Positions 13,405-25,584 of a DNA stretch of 64,000 bases are shown here, piece after piece; positions within the stretch are counted from its first letter, which is position 1, and every line of letters starts with the position of its first letter. The stretch comes from Haematobia irritans. Lineage: Eukaryota > Arthropoda > Insecta > Diptera > Muscidae. The notes under the pieces were generated by a model. It worked only from the letters and a program-made list of their open reading frames with translations. It searched no databases and was not told the DNA's origin. The position numbers and the translations under genes are program-made. The stretch covers positions 71,328,632-71,392,631 of the forward strand of contig NC_134401.1 of the NCBI RefSeq assembly GCF_050003625.1, in the 5' to 3' direction.

Positions 13405-14075
13405 ATGAATTTTGCTCCTCCAAGAGGCTCCGGAGGTCAAATCTGGAGAACGTTTTATATGGGGGCTATATATAATTATGGACCGATATGGACCAATCCT
13501 GGCACGGTTGTTAAAGATCATATACTAACACCATGTTCCAAATTACAACCGGATTGGATGAAATTTGCTTCTCTTGGAGACTTCGCAAGCCAAATCTGGG
13601 GATCGGTTTATATGGGGGCTATATATAATTATGAACCGATGTGGACCAATTTTTGCATGGTTGTTAGAGACCATATACCAATATCATGTACCAAATTTCA
13701 GGCGGATCGGATGAAATTTGCTTCTCTTTGAGGCTCCGCAACCCAAATCTGGGGATCGGTTTATATGGGCGCTATATATAATTATGGACCGATGTGGACC
13801 AATTTTTGTACGGTTGTTAGAGACCATATACCAATACCATGTACCAAATTTCAGCCGGATCGGATGCAATTTGCTTCTCTTTGAGGCTTCGCAAGCCAAA
13901 TCTGGAGATCGGTTTATATGGGGTCTATATATAATTATGGACCGATGTGGACCAATTTTTGAATGGTTGTTAGAGACCATATACCAACATCATGTACCAA
14001 ATTTCAGCCGGATCGGATGAAATTTGCTTCTCTTTGAGGCTCCACAAGCCAAATCTGAGGGTCCCTTTATATGGG
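13405..14075. repeat. Five tandem units of about 154 bp
   Basis: TATATGGGGGCTATATATAA recurs at about 13456, 13609, 13764, 13917 and 14070, each followed by GGACCGATRTGGACCAAT and CATATACCAA. Units are mutually similar but not identical. Confidence 0.85.
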
Positions 14076-14710
14076 GGCTATACGTAAAAGTGGACCGGTA
14101 TGGCCCATTTTCAATACCATCCGACCTACATCGATAACAACTACTTGTGCCAAGTTTCAAGTCGATAGCTTGTTTCGTTCGGAAGTTAGCGTGATTTCAA
14201 CAGACGGACGGACGGACGGACGGACGGACATGCTTAGATCGACTCAGAATTTCACCACGACCCAGAATATATATACTTTATGGGGTCTTAGAGCAATATT
14301 TCGATGTGTTACAAACGGAATGACAAAGTTAATATACCCCCATCCTATGATGGAGGGTATAAAAAGCATGCGGTTCCAAAGATTTTGTCTTTACTTTAAC
14401 AGTTTGGGTATTAATTCCGAACCATAGAAGCGGAGAATATAAGTAAGGATACTTTAAAGACGTAATTCTCTTTTAAATTTGGGGGTTATGTACTTGCTTC
14501 TAGGAAGCAAATGTTAATTTTTAATTTTTTTTAGATTTTTTTTCGTCAGTTGTTATCAAAATCCTTTAAAAAGGAGTTAACGAGTTATTTTTTTTCCATA
14601 TTAAGACTCGACTTCCAGTAGAAATTATGCTATGTTTCAAGTAAAAAGCGTCTTTAAAATAAAGTGTTGAAAAACATGTCTTATTTTTTTTAACGATTTT
14701 TTGCTTTGTA

Positions 14711-14810
14711 NNNNNNNNNNNNNNNNNNNNNNNNNNNNNNNNNNNNNNNNNNNNNNNNNNNNNNNNNNNNNNNNNNNNNNNNNNNNNNNNNNNNNNNNNN
14801 NNNNNNNNNN
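14711..14810. other. Assembly gap (100 N)
   Basis: Exactly 100 ambiguous bases, the conventional placeholder for a gap of unknown size. It falls inside hAT copy 1, so the order and continuity of 14440-14710 and 14811-14961 are not proven by sequence. Confidence 0.99.
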
Positions 14811-14961
14811 GAGCGGAGCGGTTTTTCATTTGGAAACCGCTCCGCTCCCGCTCCGCTCCGGATTTTAGAAATGTCGCTCCCGCTCCGGCAAAAAAGGGCT
14901 TGCTCCGCTCCGCTCCACGCTCCGCTCCACGCTCCGCTCCACGCTCCGCTCCGGATCCCTG

Positions 14962-16833
14962 GCTAGGACATTGTTCGCTCCACGAGCACCCTCCTTAGCC
15001 AGCACATCCGCTTCCTCATTTCCTATTATCCCATAGTGCCCAGGTACCCAGCACAGAGTTTATATTATGCTGTTCAGTGAGAACCTTGAGTTCTCGACGA
15101 CAGCGGCTGACTACCCTAGACCTTATGTCAGTACTGCACAATGCCTTTATAGCTGCCTGACTGTCGATGAAGAAGCTGATATCGCTTCTGTATAACGGCC
15201 TCATCAACAGCGATTCAGCAGCCTTCGTGATCGCATAAATCTCAGCCTGAAAAATACTGCAATCACTATCCAGCGTGTAAGACTCCCTTATACCTAGTTC
15301 ACTACAATAGATTCCGCTGCCCGTTCCTTCCTCCATCTTCGATCCGTCCGTATACATGTTCAGGGTTCCGAAGGGTATCTTCCTGTCTTCCCACTCTTCC
15401 ATACGTGGTATAATGTACGTCGGTTTGTGATGATAAATATGCTCCGTGGCCATATGGTCCGTCTCTCTATACCGCTCGTCCAAAATTTCAGTATGCCTGC
15501 AGGTTGTCCTCTCCAGCGTGTTCAAGCTCCTCAGTCTCAGAAGTGTCAGTTCAGCTATTTTCCTTACGTGTAAATCGAGTGGGATAAATCCCATCATTAC
15601 CTCCAGAGCAGCAGTGGCTGTGGTCCTCATGGCACCTGTCATATAGATGAGGGCAGTCCTATTTATCCTGTTTATTCTCGATATATGATTTTGGTGTTTC
15701 ACGATTGTCCACCAAACATGACAGCCATATGTGGCCACAGGTCTTACAACCGTGGTATAAATCCAGGCAAAAAGAGAAGGCCTCATTCCCCATCTCTGCC
15801 CGACCAATTTTTGACACGGGTATAGTGCCGCATAGGCCCTCTTAATGCGATCGGCAGTATTATCCATCCAGTTCAGCCTGGAGTCCAAAATAACTCCTAG
15901 GTACCTTGCTGATTTCGAGATCGTCAACTCTATGTTCTGGAATACAGGAGACTTGTACCCGATAACCTTTCTCCTCCTGGTGAACAATACCAACTCCGTC
16001 TTACTAGGGTTCACCCCTAAACCGCATTCTAGAGTCCATTCCGAGAGATACTGCAAAGACTCACTCAGCACATCCGCAATAGAGTCGAGGAATTTCCCCG
16101 ATACCATAATCACAATGTCATCCGCGTATGCCACTACCTTGATACCCTTACTAGTCAGTCCAAGCAATACCTCGTTCACCACCAATAGCCACAGCAAAGG
16201 TGATATAACTCCTCCCTGTGGCAGTCCTCTAGTGGTCCTAGCCCTCCTTGTGGAGCCCGCTAGCTCGACCACCATGTCCCTGCTTAGCAACATCAACTCG
16301 ATCCACTTTATAACGAATTTCTCAACACTATACCTCTCTAATGCATGTACCACCTTATCAATTTTTGTATAATTAAAAGCACCTTCAATGTCCAGAAACG
16401 CCGCCAATGTATAGTCGCCATAAGTCATGGATCTCTCTATGTGATGCACCACTGAGTGCAGGGCAGATTCTACAGATCTGCCCTTAATATAGGCATGCTG
16501 ACAGGTTGATAGTTTCCTGTCTAACTGGTTCCTTATATGTTCATCCAGTATCCTCTCCATCGTTTTTAACAAGAAGGATGATAAGCTTATTGGTCTAAAA
16601 TCATTCGCCGTACCATGTGATAACTTCCCCGCATTAGGAATGAAGATTACCTTAACCTTCCGCCAGGGCTTTGGTATATATCCAAGACGCAATGAGGCCC
16701 TCATCAACTCCACATAGGATTCACCCAAGAGATCGAAAGATTCCTGAAGCATACATGGGTATACCCCGTCCAAGCCTGGAGATTTATATGGACCGAAGCT
16801 GTCAATCGCCCATTTAACGCTGTCCATGGTCAC
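14962..16833 (-). pseudogene. Non-LTR retrotransposon ORF2 fragment: reverse transcriptase plus RNase H
   Basis: A 605-codon frame (16833-15016) begins within the RT domain (SPGLDGVYP) and keeps FLDIEGAFNYT (motif A), RGLPQGGVISPLL (motif B) and YADDIVIM (motif C). It then has the thumb and an RNase H domain with MYTDGSK and FFIDSQAAIKA. The frame is shifted near 15055. In another frame the RNase H end continues as WVPGHYGIIGNEEADVLAKEG to 14962, where the hAT end truncates it. RNase H after RT places it with the I/LOA/R1-type LINEs rather than Jockey proper. The endonuclease and ORF1 are missing; the 5' side abuts a gypsy fragment at about 16835. Confidence 0.9.
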
Positions 16834-16839
16834 AAAATC

Positions 16840-18055
16840 ATTGGAATAAAAACATATTGGAATATTGAATCGGAGTACACTATTGAAGACAACGTTTTGT
16901 TATCGAGTTGGGGTACCTAAAACCTTACAAGGGCAAGTGCTACGAGAGCTCCATTCAACCCATGTCGGGATTACAAAAATGAAACAATTGGCACGTCGTT
17001 ATGTGTATTGGAAGAATATCTACAAAGACATAGAATACTTGGTGCGCTCTTGTATGTCATGTGCGAAAATTAGGAATTCCCCTCTGAAAGCTGAAGTGCA
17101 CCCTTGGGATGAGCCAACTTTTAATTGGCAAAGGGTCCACATCGACTACGCGGGACCGATTCAAGGCAATCATTTTCTGGTAATTGTGGACGAAAATCGA
17201 AATGGGCTGAAAACGGAATAACTAGATCCGCACCAACGTCTGCGTCGACGATAAAAATTTTGGAAGAAATATTTTCAAGGAATGGAATCCCGGTTATCTT
17301 GGTTTCGGACAATGCGTCAATATTCACTGGTCCTCACCAGTGAAAATTGGCGCCTTCTCCTTTTTCTTTAAAAAATATTCAATTTTCCAAAAGTTTATCG
17401 CTCCGGGCCATCCAGCCACTAATGGGCTGGCAGAGAGAAATGTGCAACCAGATGTCTTACAAAAGTGTTAGGAAGCTTAAAGTCGGCGATAGAGTGCAAG
17501 TTCGAATTTATAAAAATAATAAAAACAGTTGGGAATTTGGGTTAATATTAGAAAAACTCGGCGAATTACATTACATCATTAAGCTCGACAGTGGATATGT
17601 ATTGAAAAGACAACAATATGTCAGCATTGAGCCAGAGTCAAGTGCCATCCTCTAGACAGGATAACATATTGGATAATTTAGTATGGATGGGAAATTCATA
17701 ACATCAAACATCAGTGCACGAACCAGACGATTCAAATCAGAGCCAAGCTATTGAGCCACAATGTCAAGAAGAACGTACAATGCAAACTCAATCAGATATT
17801 GTTGAGCAATCGACGGTACACACGGCAGCTACATCATCTGCAACTGATTTAGTTCGCCGGATTTCAAAGAGATCTAGGAAGATGCCAACATATTTAAAAG
17901 ACTACATTGTACCCAATCAAGTTCCAAATACTTCTAAAGAACCACCATTGCACACGTCGGGAGCACTAACCACCACCGATTCGGCTAGTCGAGTATCAAC
18001 TAGACTCCGGAAAATACCCACACATTTCAAAAACTATGTTGTAGAATCTGTTTAA
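16840..18055 (+). pseudogene. Ty3/gypsy integrase fragment
   Basis: Reads in order: an H2C2 zinc domain (HSTHVGITKMKQLARRY, then CMSCAK), the start of the integrase core (WQRVHIDYAGPIQGNHFLV, first D), ILVSDNASIFTG (second D) and GHPATNGLAER (third, E). A C-terminal domain follows (KVGDRVQVRIYKN), then a basic tail with repeated RKMPTYLKDYI-like motifs (17860-18040). At least three frame changes and a stop at 17221 inactivate it. Gag, protease and RT are absent, lost at the junction with the minus-strand LINE near 16835. Confidence 0.85.
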
Positions 18056-18107
18056 TATTTTTAATATTACTCTATAAATCGTATATTAATAACTATTACA
18101 ATGTTTA

Positions 18108-18124
18108 AATAAGTGGGGGAGAAT
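18108..18124 (+). promoter_or_regulatory. Polypurine tract of the gypsy fragment
   Basis: AATAAGTGGGGGAGAAT sits immediately before the LTR start TGTAGTG, the expected place for the plus-strand primer of an LTR retroelement. Confidence 0.7.
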
Positions 18125-18365
18125 TGTAGTGTCATGAATTGAATTCCCTATTTAATAACTGCATTTATTTACATTTCCCCTTTAGTAATATAGAATATAT
18201 TTTCAATACAATTCCAATATAATGTTATGCGTGTACGTGTAAATAATTATGTATTTCCAATATGTATCAATATTCTCATTATAAATAAGAATCTCAGTGA
18301 ATAAACGGTACAGTAAAAGAATAACCTTCAAAATAGCAAGCGTTTCAATTGCCTCGGTTACAACA
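18125..18365 (+). mobile_element. 3' LTR (241 bp) of the gypsy fragment
   Basis: Begins TGTAGTGTCATGA and ends GGTTACAACA, giving the TG..CA boundary. It contains ATTATAAATAAG and AATAAACGG, plausible TATA and poly(A) elements. No partner 5' LTR lies in the window, so the match between LTRs cannot be tested. Confidence 0.75.
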
Positions 18366-19219
18366 TTTTGTGTAATATAATAAGTTTTTGAAATAAAGTA
18401 CTTTGTTGAAAATTATACTGACAAACAGTTTATTTGAAATCAATTTCTTAATTTGGGTTTCCCGAAAAATTGTAAATTTTTCCGAATAGCAGGAATATTT
18501 TGATTGAGCGTGAGTGCATTCATCCCTCAGCGTAGTAATAATAAACTAAAATTCGATGCAATACATGAACCAATTTATAAGAAAATCATGAACTTAAAAA
18601 ATCAAAAATCAAAAAAATCTTATCATTTTTACTATAGTTTAATTCATTTCTCGTAAATAATATTTCAATTTTTTCGGTGTAGTAGTTTTCGTTAATATGT
18701 TTTTTAAAGATTCTGATGGAGAAACAAATCAGAAAAAAACTTATAAATTCAAATTTGTCTCCAAGTATCATGTATTCAAAACTTAAATGATCATAATTGT
18801 ATCCATGCTTCAATTCTTTTCTTATTTGACTCGGAAAGATGCCAAAGTATTAATGTAAAGATAACATTTTTATTGAACCACTTAACTTATCACAGATCCA
18901 ATTATAAACGATTATTCGTCATCTTAATACCTTTCATTTAAGTACCAACAACGATATAATCGAACATTTCTAACTCGAGATATAATTTGTTTAGTGAAAA
19001 ATGAGCGAAAAACTGAATATAACGGGATATCTCAAAAAATGTTCCATAAAAAAATTTAAAAAAAAAAAAACAATTCTCGAATTCAGCAGATCAAAATACA
19101 TAAGAAAAGTTGCCTCCCATCAAGTGTGCATGAAATTTCTTTTTTTTTGTAAACTAGTGTTATTAATCACTGCCTTCATTTGAAATTTTTGAGTTGAAAA
19201 TTTCAGCGCGTTGGTTGGG
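18366..19219. other. AT-rich spacer with no recognised gene
   Basis: No ORF over 75 codons, no TIR pair and no RNA motif seen. Confidence 0.4.
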
Positions 19220-19555
19220 GTGGAAAAATTTCCTAGCTCCGCCACACAGAAACAAGCACTTCCAAAAACGTCCTCCAAAAGATGTTCTTTATTTTCACTA
19301 CACAGGAAGTTCTTTTGGTTCAATTTTTTATATCTCGCTTTTTTATATTTTTAATGGGTAATTTCAAATTTCTTTGTTTCAAATAGCAATTAACATAATA
19401 AAACGGTATAAATTATTTTGATTTTCATATTTTCGCATATTTTTAATTCTAGAAAATATGCGAATTTTTGAAAATACTTGAGGTGGTCAAACGTTTCAGA
19501 CAAGCGTTACAATTCATTAAAAATCGTAAAAATATTTATTTATTTTTTATTCAGT
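19220..19555. repeat. Diverged copy of the CCCAGCAAAATT MITE family
   Basis: Shares AAGATGTTCTTTATTTTCAC, ACAGGAAGTTC, TTTTTTATATCTCGC and ATTTTTAATGGGTAATTT with 37636-38018 in the same order, at clearly lower identity. Confidence 0.6.
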
Positions 19556-21575
19556 CATCAATCATCAAAACATACCGGCTAGACCTAGAGCACATGCGTG
19601 GACCCTCCTGACCCTGAATCTATTTTAAATAGACTGAAACAATGCAATCGAGATTTTCCAACAGCTGATTGGAAGGTTGGCCGTTTGGATGAAGTGGACC
19701 AAGACGGCATGTAGTGTTTATATTGAACACTCAGTCTTTGCCACATCTAGCAAAGTCTCAGGGCCGTGTATGTTATGGCTTTCATTATATACAAATGAAG
19801 GTATATAAAAACGATCAGCTAAAGGATTCGGAAATTGACAAGCCTCTGTCTGAATCAGAAATAAGCGGATCCTCTTGAGAAGTCGAGGGCGATACCAAAG
19901 ATGCAGACTTGGATAGACACCGTATGCGAGAGGACGTTTCTACTGCCTCAAAACTCACCAAACTTGAACCTATGGTTATTGCGAGAGTCACCGAGATCTC
20001 TGAAGAGGACATTCGTGATGACTCGATTGAAACCGCTGATGTGACGGTTGTTGAAAATGTCGATGGCCCTACGGATCCTCCAGATAAATATTCACCATTG
20101 TAAGGCTGCATGTGCTGCCTTAAAAGTTCTCCTGATGGAAGGGGACATAGATATAGTTCTTATTCAATAACCATATGTTTATAGAAACAAAATATGTGAA
20201 TTAAGTACTCCGGGGTTCAAACTATTGCAATATACTGGTAATGATGTAAATCGAGCCTGTAAAATTGCTAAAAACAAGCTCAACTTGTTTCTGCTTCCTT
20301 CAATGTGCAATACAGACACTGTCGTTGCCAGTTTAGAAATAGCCAAATGCAAATATTGGGTATCTTCGGTCTACGTGGGACATGATAGGGAGATGCCTCC
20401 ATGTGCCGTTAAAACCTTAGTTGAGGAGTCATTGAAAACAAAGACAAAACTCATTATGTGATGCGATGCAAATGCACATCATAGTATATGGCGAAGTGGT
20501 GACATTAATACAAGAGGAGAGTCACTCCTAGAGTTTATTTTGCGAACTAATTGGTAGTTTGCAATAAGGGAGATGCCCCAACCTTTGTTACTAAAAACAG
20601 GCAAGAGGTTTTGGACGTCACCTTGGCCTCGCAAGAACTGAATGAAATGATATCTGATTGACAGGTTTTAAGTGAACATAGCTTCTCAGATCATCGCTAC
20701 ATCAGTTTCAAATTTGATGTTCATACCACCAAGACCATATTTCCGCCAAATGTTAGGAAAGCTGACTGGAATAGGTATGGGGAATCGTTCAATATGATGA
20801 TACCGGAAATACCAGAGACAAATATGAGCACTGTGCAAGTTATCGAACACGCAGTGGAGAGGATTACTAAGGCCTTCAACATTTCACTGAAAGCTGCATG
20901 CCCTATAGGGAAGCCAAGGGGGAAAAATCGACCACCATGGTGGTCTACGGAGTTAGGTAATATGAGAAAATCGTGCAGGAGGCTCTTTAACAAAGCAAAG
21001 TCCACCAGAGCTCCTGTGGATTGGGACGCTTACAAGAAGAATCTGAGAGGATACAAGCGAGAACTGAGAAAAGCTCAGCATAACTCTTGGAATGATTACT
21101 GCAGCAGCATTGAGAATACGTCCGAGGCTTCCAGACTGCGGAAGGTGCTAGCATCCACGCAGATGATGTGGTGACATACGCAGATGATGTGGCGCTAGCA
21201 GTCGGGGGAAAATTCCCATCAACAGTTAAAGATATTATACAGAGAGCCCTCCGGATGACTGAGAAATGGGCGAAAGATAATGGTCTTGGGGTAAATCCTG
21301 CAAAGACAGAACTAGTCATGTACTGCAAGGATCGCAAAACTCCCACGGTTAGGCCCATTTCCTTAGGGGGTATTGAAATTCCCTTTGGCGAGTGTGCAAA
21401 ATACCTTTGCGTTATTATGGACAGGAAGCTGAACTTTAAGCTTAATATTGAAGAAAGGGCGAGGAAACCAACGGTAGCTTTATACTCGTGCAAAAAGGCA
21501 ATAGGAAAAAAGTGGGGACTAAAACCAAAAATTGTTCATTGGCTATACACGGCAGCGGTTAGACCTATAATGCTA

Positions 21576-22870
21576 ACAGGGTGGCTGATAAGTCCCCGGT
21601 CTGACACATAGATGGCGTCGCTAGTATTAAATGCATATTATTTTTATATAGTACCAACCTTCAAATGATTCGTGTCAAAATATGACGTCTGTAAGTCAAT
21701 TAGTTTGTGAGATAGAGCGTCTTTTGTGAAGCAACTTTTGTTATTGTGAAAAAAATGAAAAAAAAGGAATTTCGTGTTTTGATAAAATATTGTTTTCTGA
21801 AGGGAAAAAATGCGGTGGAAGCAAAAACTTGGCTTGATAATGAGTTTCCGGACTCTACCTCAGGGAAATCAACAATAATTGATTGGTATGGAAAATTCAA
21901 GCGTGACGAAATGAGCACGGAGGACGGTGAACGCAGTGGACGCCCGAAAGAGGTGGTTACCGACGAAAACATCTAAAAAATCCACAAAATGATTTTGAAT
22001 GACCGTAAAATGAAGTTGATCGAGATAGCAGAGGCCTTAAAGATATCAAAGGAACGTGTTGGTCATATCATTCATCAATATTTGCATATGCGGAAGCTCT
22101 GTGCAAAATGGGTGCCGCGCGAGCTCACATTTGACCAAAAACAACAACGTGTTGATGATTCTGAGCGGTATTTGCAGCTGTTAACTCGTAATACACCCGA
22201 GTTTTTCCGTCGATATGTGACAATGGATGAAACATGGCTCCATCACTACACTCCTGAGTCGAATCGACAGTCGGCTGAATGGACAGCGACCGGTGAACCG
22301 TCTCCGAAGCGTGGAAAGACTTAAAAGTCCGCTGGCAAAGTAATGGCCTCTGTTTTTTGGGATGCGCATGGAAAAATTTTTATTGATTATCTTGAGAAGG
22401 GAAAAACCATCAACAGTGACTATTATATGGCGTTATTGGAGCGTTTGAAGGTCGAAATCGCGGCAAAACGGACCCATATGAAGAAGGAAAATGTGGTGTT
22501 CCACCAAGACAACGCACCGTGCCACAAGTTATTGAGAACGATGGCAAAAATTCATGAATTGGGCTTCGAATTACTTCCCCACCCACCGCATTCTCCAGAT
22601 CTGGCCCCCAGCGACTTTTTCTTGTTCTCAGACCTCAAAAGGATGCTCGCTGGGGAAAAAATTTGGCTGCAGTGAAGAGGTGATCGCCGAAACTGAGGCC
22701 TATTTTGAGGCAAAACCGAAGGAGTACTACCAAAATGGTATCATAAAATTGGAAGGTTGTTATAATCGTTGTATCGTTCTTGAAGGGAACTATGTTGAAT
22801 AATAAAAAAGAATTTTGACAAAAAAAATGTGTTTTTCTTTGTTAGACCGGGAACTTATCAGTCAACCTGT
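21576..22870 (+). mobile_element. Himar1: Himar1-type mariner element with both terminal repeats
   Basis: A 1295-bp element bounded by TA (21574-21575 and 22871-22872). The left ITR starts ACAGGGTGGCTGATAAGTC and the right is its inverse ending AACTTATCAGTCAACCTGT. The unoccupied target is readable at 28350 in LINE copy B (AATGCTATATGG). Family-level recognition rests on the ITRs and on the encoded transposase, which is very close to the horn fly irritans-subfamily element. Confidence 0.93.
21754..22802 (+). pseudogene. Himar1: Himar1 transposase, inactivated
   Basis: A DD34D transposase that would cut and paste between ITRs at TA sites. The N-terminal helix-turn-helix region (LIEIAEALKISKERVGHI), WVPREL and the three catalytic aspartates (TMDETW, HQDNAPCH, SPDLAPSDFF) are all present. 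In-frame TAA stops at 21974 and 22322 and a frameshift near 22660 (C-terminal tail in another frame to 22802) break it. The normal family length is about 348 residues, and all of it is represented. Catalytic residues survive, so loss is by nonsense and frameshift only. Confidence 0.93.
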
Positions 22871-23630
22871 TATATGGTGTTGTAGTCTGGTGGCCGGCAC
22901 TTCACCAGCCGACAAGTTTAGACAAAGTTGAGCGTATGGCGTGCTTGTGTATCTTTGGTGTATTCAGCAAGACAGGAACAAATTCCCTTAATGTCATACT
23001 GCATCTATTGCCTTTAGACATTTGGCCAAACAGTCAGCTGCATCAACGGCTGTGCGGTTGCGCAAGCTATCGCTGTGGTCGGAAAAAAGTTACGGTCACA
23101 GTTCGGTCCTCAAAATAATGCCAGATGTGCCTAACGTAGTGGATTACACTTTGGCGAAACCACTTTTCGACAAAAAGTTTGAGACTATAATTCCCAACAG
23201 TGAGGCGTGGACCCCGGGGAATAAAAGATATATAGATTTCTACACTGATGGCTCCAAATTGGATGGACAATTGGGTTTCGGAGTATATTCTAAAGATCTG
23301 GAACTTGGAATAGCGAAAAGATTACCTGATCACTGTAGTGTTTTTCAGGCTGAAATATCGACAATAAGAGAGGTGGTGAATTGGCTGAGAAGTAATGCTC
23401 CAAGCAATATTGGCATTAGTATATACTCAGACAGTCAACCTGCAATAAAATCCTTGGACTCTGTGTTCCTTAACTCGAAAACGGCCATCGACCGCCGCAA
23501 ATATCTCAATGAGATGGCTGAGCAGCACAATATTCACCTAATATGGGTGCCTGGCCATAGGAACATACCGGGGAACTGCGAAGCAGATGAGCGGTACTTT
23601 CTATGTGGTGCCCATATGTAATAGTACTTT

Positions 23631-24049
23631 AAATGCCTATTAACATATACATGTATTGTAGTAAAAAATATATGTGTTGAATATGTTATATGAAACAAAA
23701 GCTTAAAAACTAATAAGTATTTCAAATTATTTATAATTTGGAGGACTCCCCAGCCACATGAAATTCATACAAAATATATACAAAAAATAGATTAGTGGTC
23801 CCATGATGCCAGCAAATCATGATAATAAAACTACTCGACACTATCAAAATAATGCAAAATCTTCTTTCTAAAGTCATTAGGGAGTTGATTACAACACGAA
23901 AAGCATAGATTCGAATCTAGGGTAATAAGACAAAAGGTGTGCAAAAATCATTTTTCATATATGAGATGTGATCAATAAACGCCAAGAAATAATATAGGAC
24001 CAAAAACTGACCTGATCTTATTTCCCAGATCTACTTACCTTAATCGAAA
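23631..24049. other. Spacer; one weak tRNA-like B-box
   Basis: GATTCGAATCT at about 23908 sits in a short stretch resembling a worn tRNA-derived SINE, but the A-box and tail are not convincing. Nothing else is recognised. Confidence 0.3.
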
Positions 24050-24660
24050 CATATTGAGATCTTTCAAAAAGGAATAAACAAGTTTACATGCAGTACGAAA
24101 AATTTGAATTTCCGATGAAGTTTCTCAATAGGAATAGTATATTTTATGGAATCAAAAGCCTTAGTCAGATTTAAAGAAACTAGGATCCTACGCCTTATTT
24201 TGTTTGTAATTGAAACTACGCCTTATTTCGTCTGTAATCGAGCCAAGGTTGTACTATAATTCTTACGAAAAGCAAATTGATTGGAATGGAAGAGCGAATA
24301 ATTATTGACATGTTCTAAGATTCGACTTCACTGCGTCCATCTTTAGGAATTGGGACAATACCTGCCAATTTCCAATCATATTCCCTAAAGACTCTGTAAC
24401 GAAGATTCGTTGAAACGTACAGATAAACTCCACCACAAACTCCACAGAGAGCTATAATTTCTTATTAGATTGCAGCTTTGACCCGATAAAGAGCTGGAAA
24501 AATATTAACCTTAAACCATGTTTCCGTGATACCAACGATATCAAGGCCTGAATCAAAGAAGGTATTTCTAAACTCTTCTAGTTTCGTGCTTGAGGGAGAA
24601 GGACAAAGGCTTTGAGCATTTATATTCGCAATATTCAAATTGTAAGATTAGTTAGGCGTA
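24050..24660 (-). pseudogene. Degraded LINE fragment of a second family (endonuclease start plus RT pieces)
   Basis: On the minus strand, 24655-24510 reads NINAQSL..LDIVGITETWF, the opening of an APE-type endonuclease. After an internal loss, 24375-24330 reads LAGIVPIPKDGRSEVES, and 24290-24130 contains NQFAFRKNYSTT and LTKAFDSI (RT motif A). The sequence style is CR1/Jockey-like, unlike the RNase H-bearing LINEs nearby. Many frame breaks. Confidence 0.65.
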
Positions 24661-24689
24661 CATTTCTTTAGTATGCGGTTATCATTGCA

Positions 24690-24990
24690 CACAAAAAATT
24701 GTCACCGAAATTTTTTCAATTAAATACTTAATTGCGTTTGGAAACGGATTCAATTAATATGTTAATTGATTCAATTAATTATTTAATCAAATTCGAATAA
24801 AAACCAAATTGAAAAATGATTGACATTTGTTACGTTTCCAATTAATATATTAATTGGTTCAATTAATTTGTTAACCAATTCGGAAATAATTTTTAATTAC
24901 AAACGTGATTGAAATTTTGTCCGTTCCAAATTAAACATGTGATTGATTCAATCACCGTTATGGTTGAAATTGAATTGTTTTGAACGATGG
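24690..24990. repeat. AATTAAT-rich MITE-like sequence
   Basis: Begins CACACAAAAAATTGTCACCG and contains repeated TCAATTAAT/ATTAATTG palindromes, as in the MITE at 50055-50344. The right terminus is not clear. Confidence 0.55.
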
Positions 24991-25584
24991 AGAGAAAGAG
25001 CGAAAAGAGAACAAGAGAATGTGTATTTTTTAAACAACACGTGATGTAGAGATCAGTCTGTGGAATTAACTCGTAACGAACGGTTGGGTTTTTGTTTTTC
25101 TCGTAAATTGAAAAACATGATTGGCGACATTCTGTCTGCTGCTTTCGAAATGTGTGCATAAATATTTTGAACAGAATAACAAGTCATACAAAAGGTTTGA
25201 AATAAATAAAGTGTTTAACAACAAATGGCAATGCGGTAAAGGACTGAAAAATATATGACAGAAACCATTTTGAATTATTTTTTTAATTCTTATAAAATAT
25301 TTGCTGTTTTCTTGACATTTTTCAAAAAAGAATAACAATTGTGGGCACAGTTACCCTTTAACTGTCCACGCGGTAGTAAAATTCACCACCTCGCACACAA
25401 TTTACATGTATTATAAATAAGACGGATGAAATAAAGTGCGTATTAATTTTTGTAAATACATACAATATTTTCATATTAATTGATATTTCATATTAATTGA
25501 TAATGCCAATAACATATACCCTTGTTTTCTTAAGTTGTATAGTACATAATTTATATTGCAAAATTACAACATTGAATAAATCCA
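24991..25584. other. Spacer with no recognised gene
   Basis: AT-rich; short minus-strand frames are hydrophobic low-complexity and not convincing. Confidence 0.4.

Larger units (their letters stand above)
12630..14360. repeat. Nested modular repeat (AAAACAAGTAT ... GGAGGGTAT)
   Basis: Starts AAAACAAGTATATACGGCC and ends ATGATGGAGGGTAT. It interrupts hAT sequence that is continuous in the copy near 45825. Inside are a minisatellite (12885-13290, unit close to TTTTGACAAAATTTTCTAT plus AGAAATAAAA), five tandem units of about 154 bp (13405-14075), and a (GGAC)n patch (14200-14230). The open frames over the 154-bp units exist only because the unit length and content happen to lack stops. Confidence 0.75.
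10990..14961. mobile_element. Nonautonomous hAT-like element, copy 1, with nested repeats and an assembly gap
   Basis: The left end CAGGGATCCGGAGCGG at 10990 and right end CCGGATCCCTG at 14961 match the termini of the copy at 45103-48495. Both ends carry arrays of GGAGCGG/CCGCTCC (10995-11135 and 14810-14955). No transposase frame is seen. Flanking 8-mers (ATTTAAAT and GCTAGGAC) do not match, and 100 Ns lie at 14711-14810, so the two ends may come from different insertions. The interior holds AACCGATTT-type modules (11195-11832) and a nested repeat (12630-14360). Confidence 0.75.
19575..23630 (+). pseudogene. LINE copy A (endonuclease, RT, RNase H), interrupted by Himar1 and internally deleted
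   Basis: 19575-20100 is ORF1 C-terminal sequence. 20100-20700 is the ORF2 endonuclease with several stops. 20790-21160 is the linker and RT entry. RT motifs A and B are deleted at about 21160, where a short direct repeat containing GCAGATGATGTGG marks the joint. 21168-21574 resumes at YADDVALAVGG and runs through the thumb. After Himar1 it continues at 22873 and holds an RNase H domain (FYTDGSK, IYSDSQPAI, LIWVPGHRNIPGNCEAD) to 23590, then jumps to 3' UTR-like sequence. It belongs to the same family as 25960-29693. Confidence 0.85.

Noticed and set aside
13405..14427. Frames of about 100 codons on both strands with repeated MGAIYNYGP-like units
   Set aside because: They follow the 154-bp tandem units of a noncoding repeat; the frame is lost between units and appears on both strands.
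14566..14966. Frames across the N gap
   Set aside because: They read through ambiguous bases and hAT subterminal repeats.
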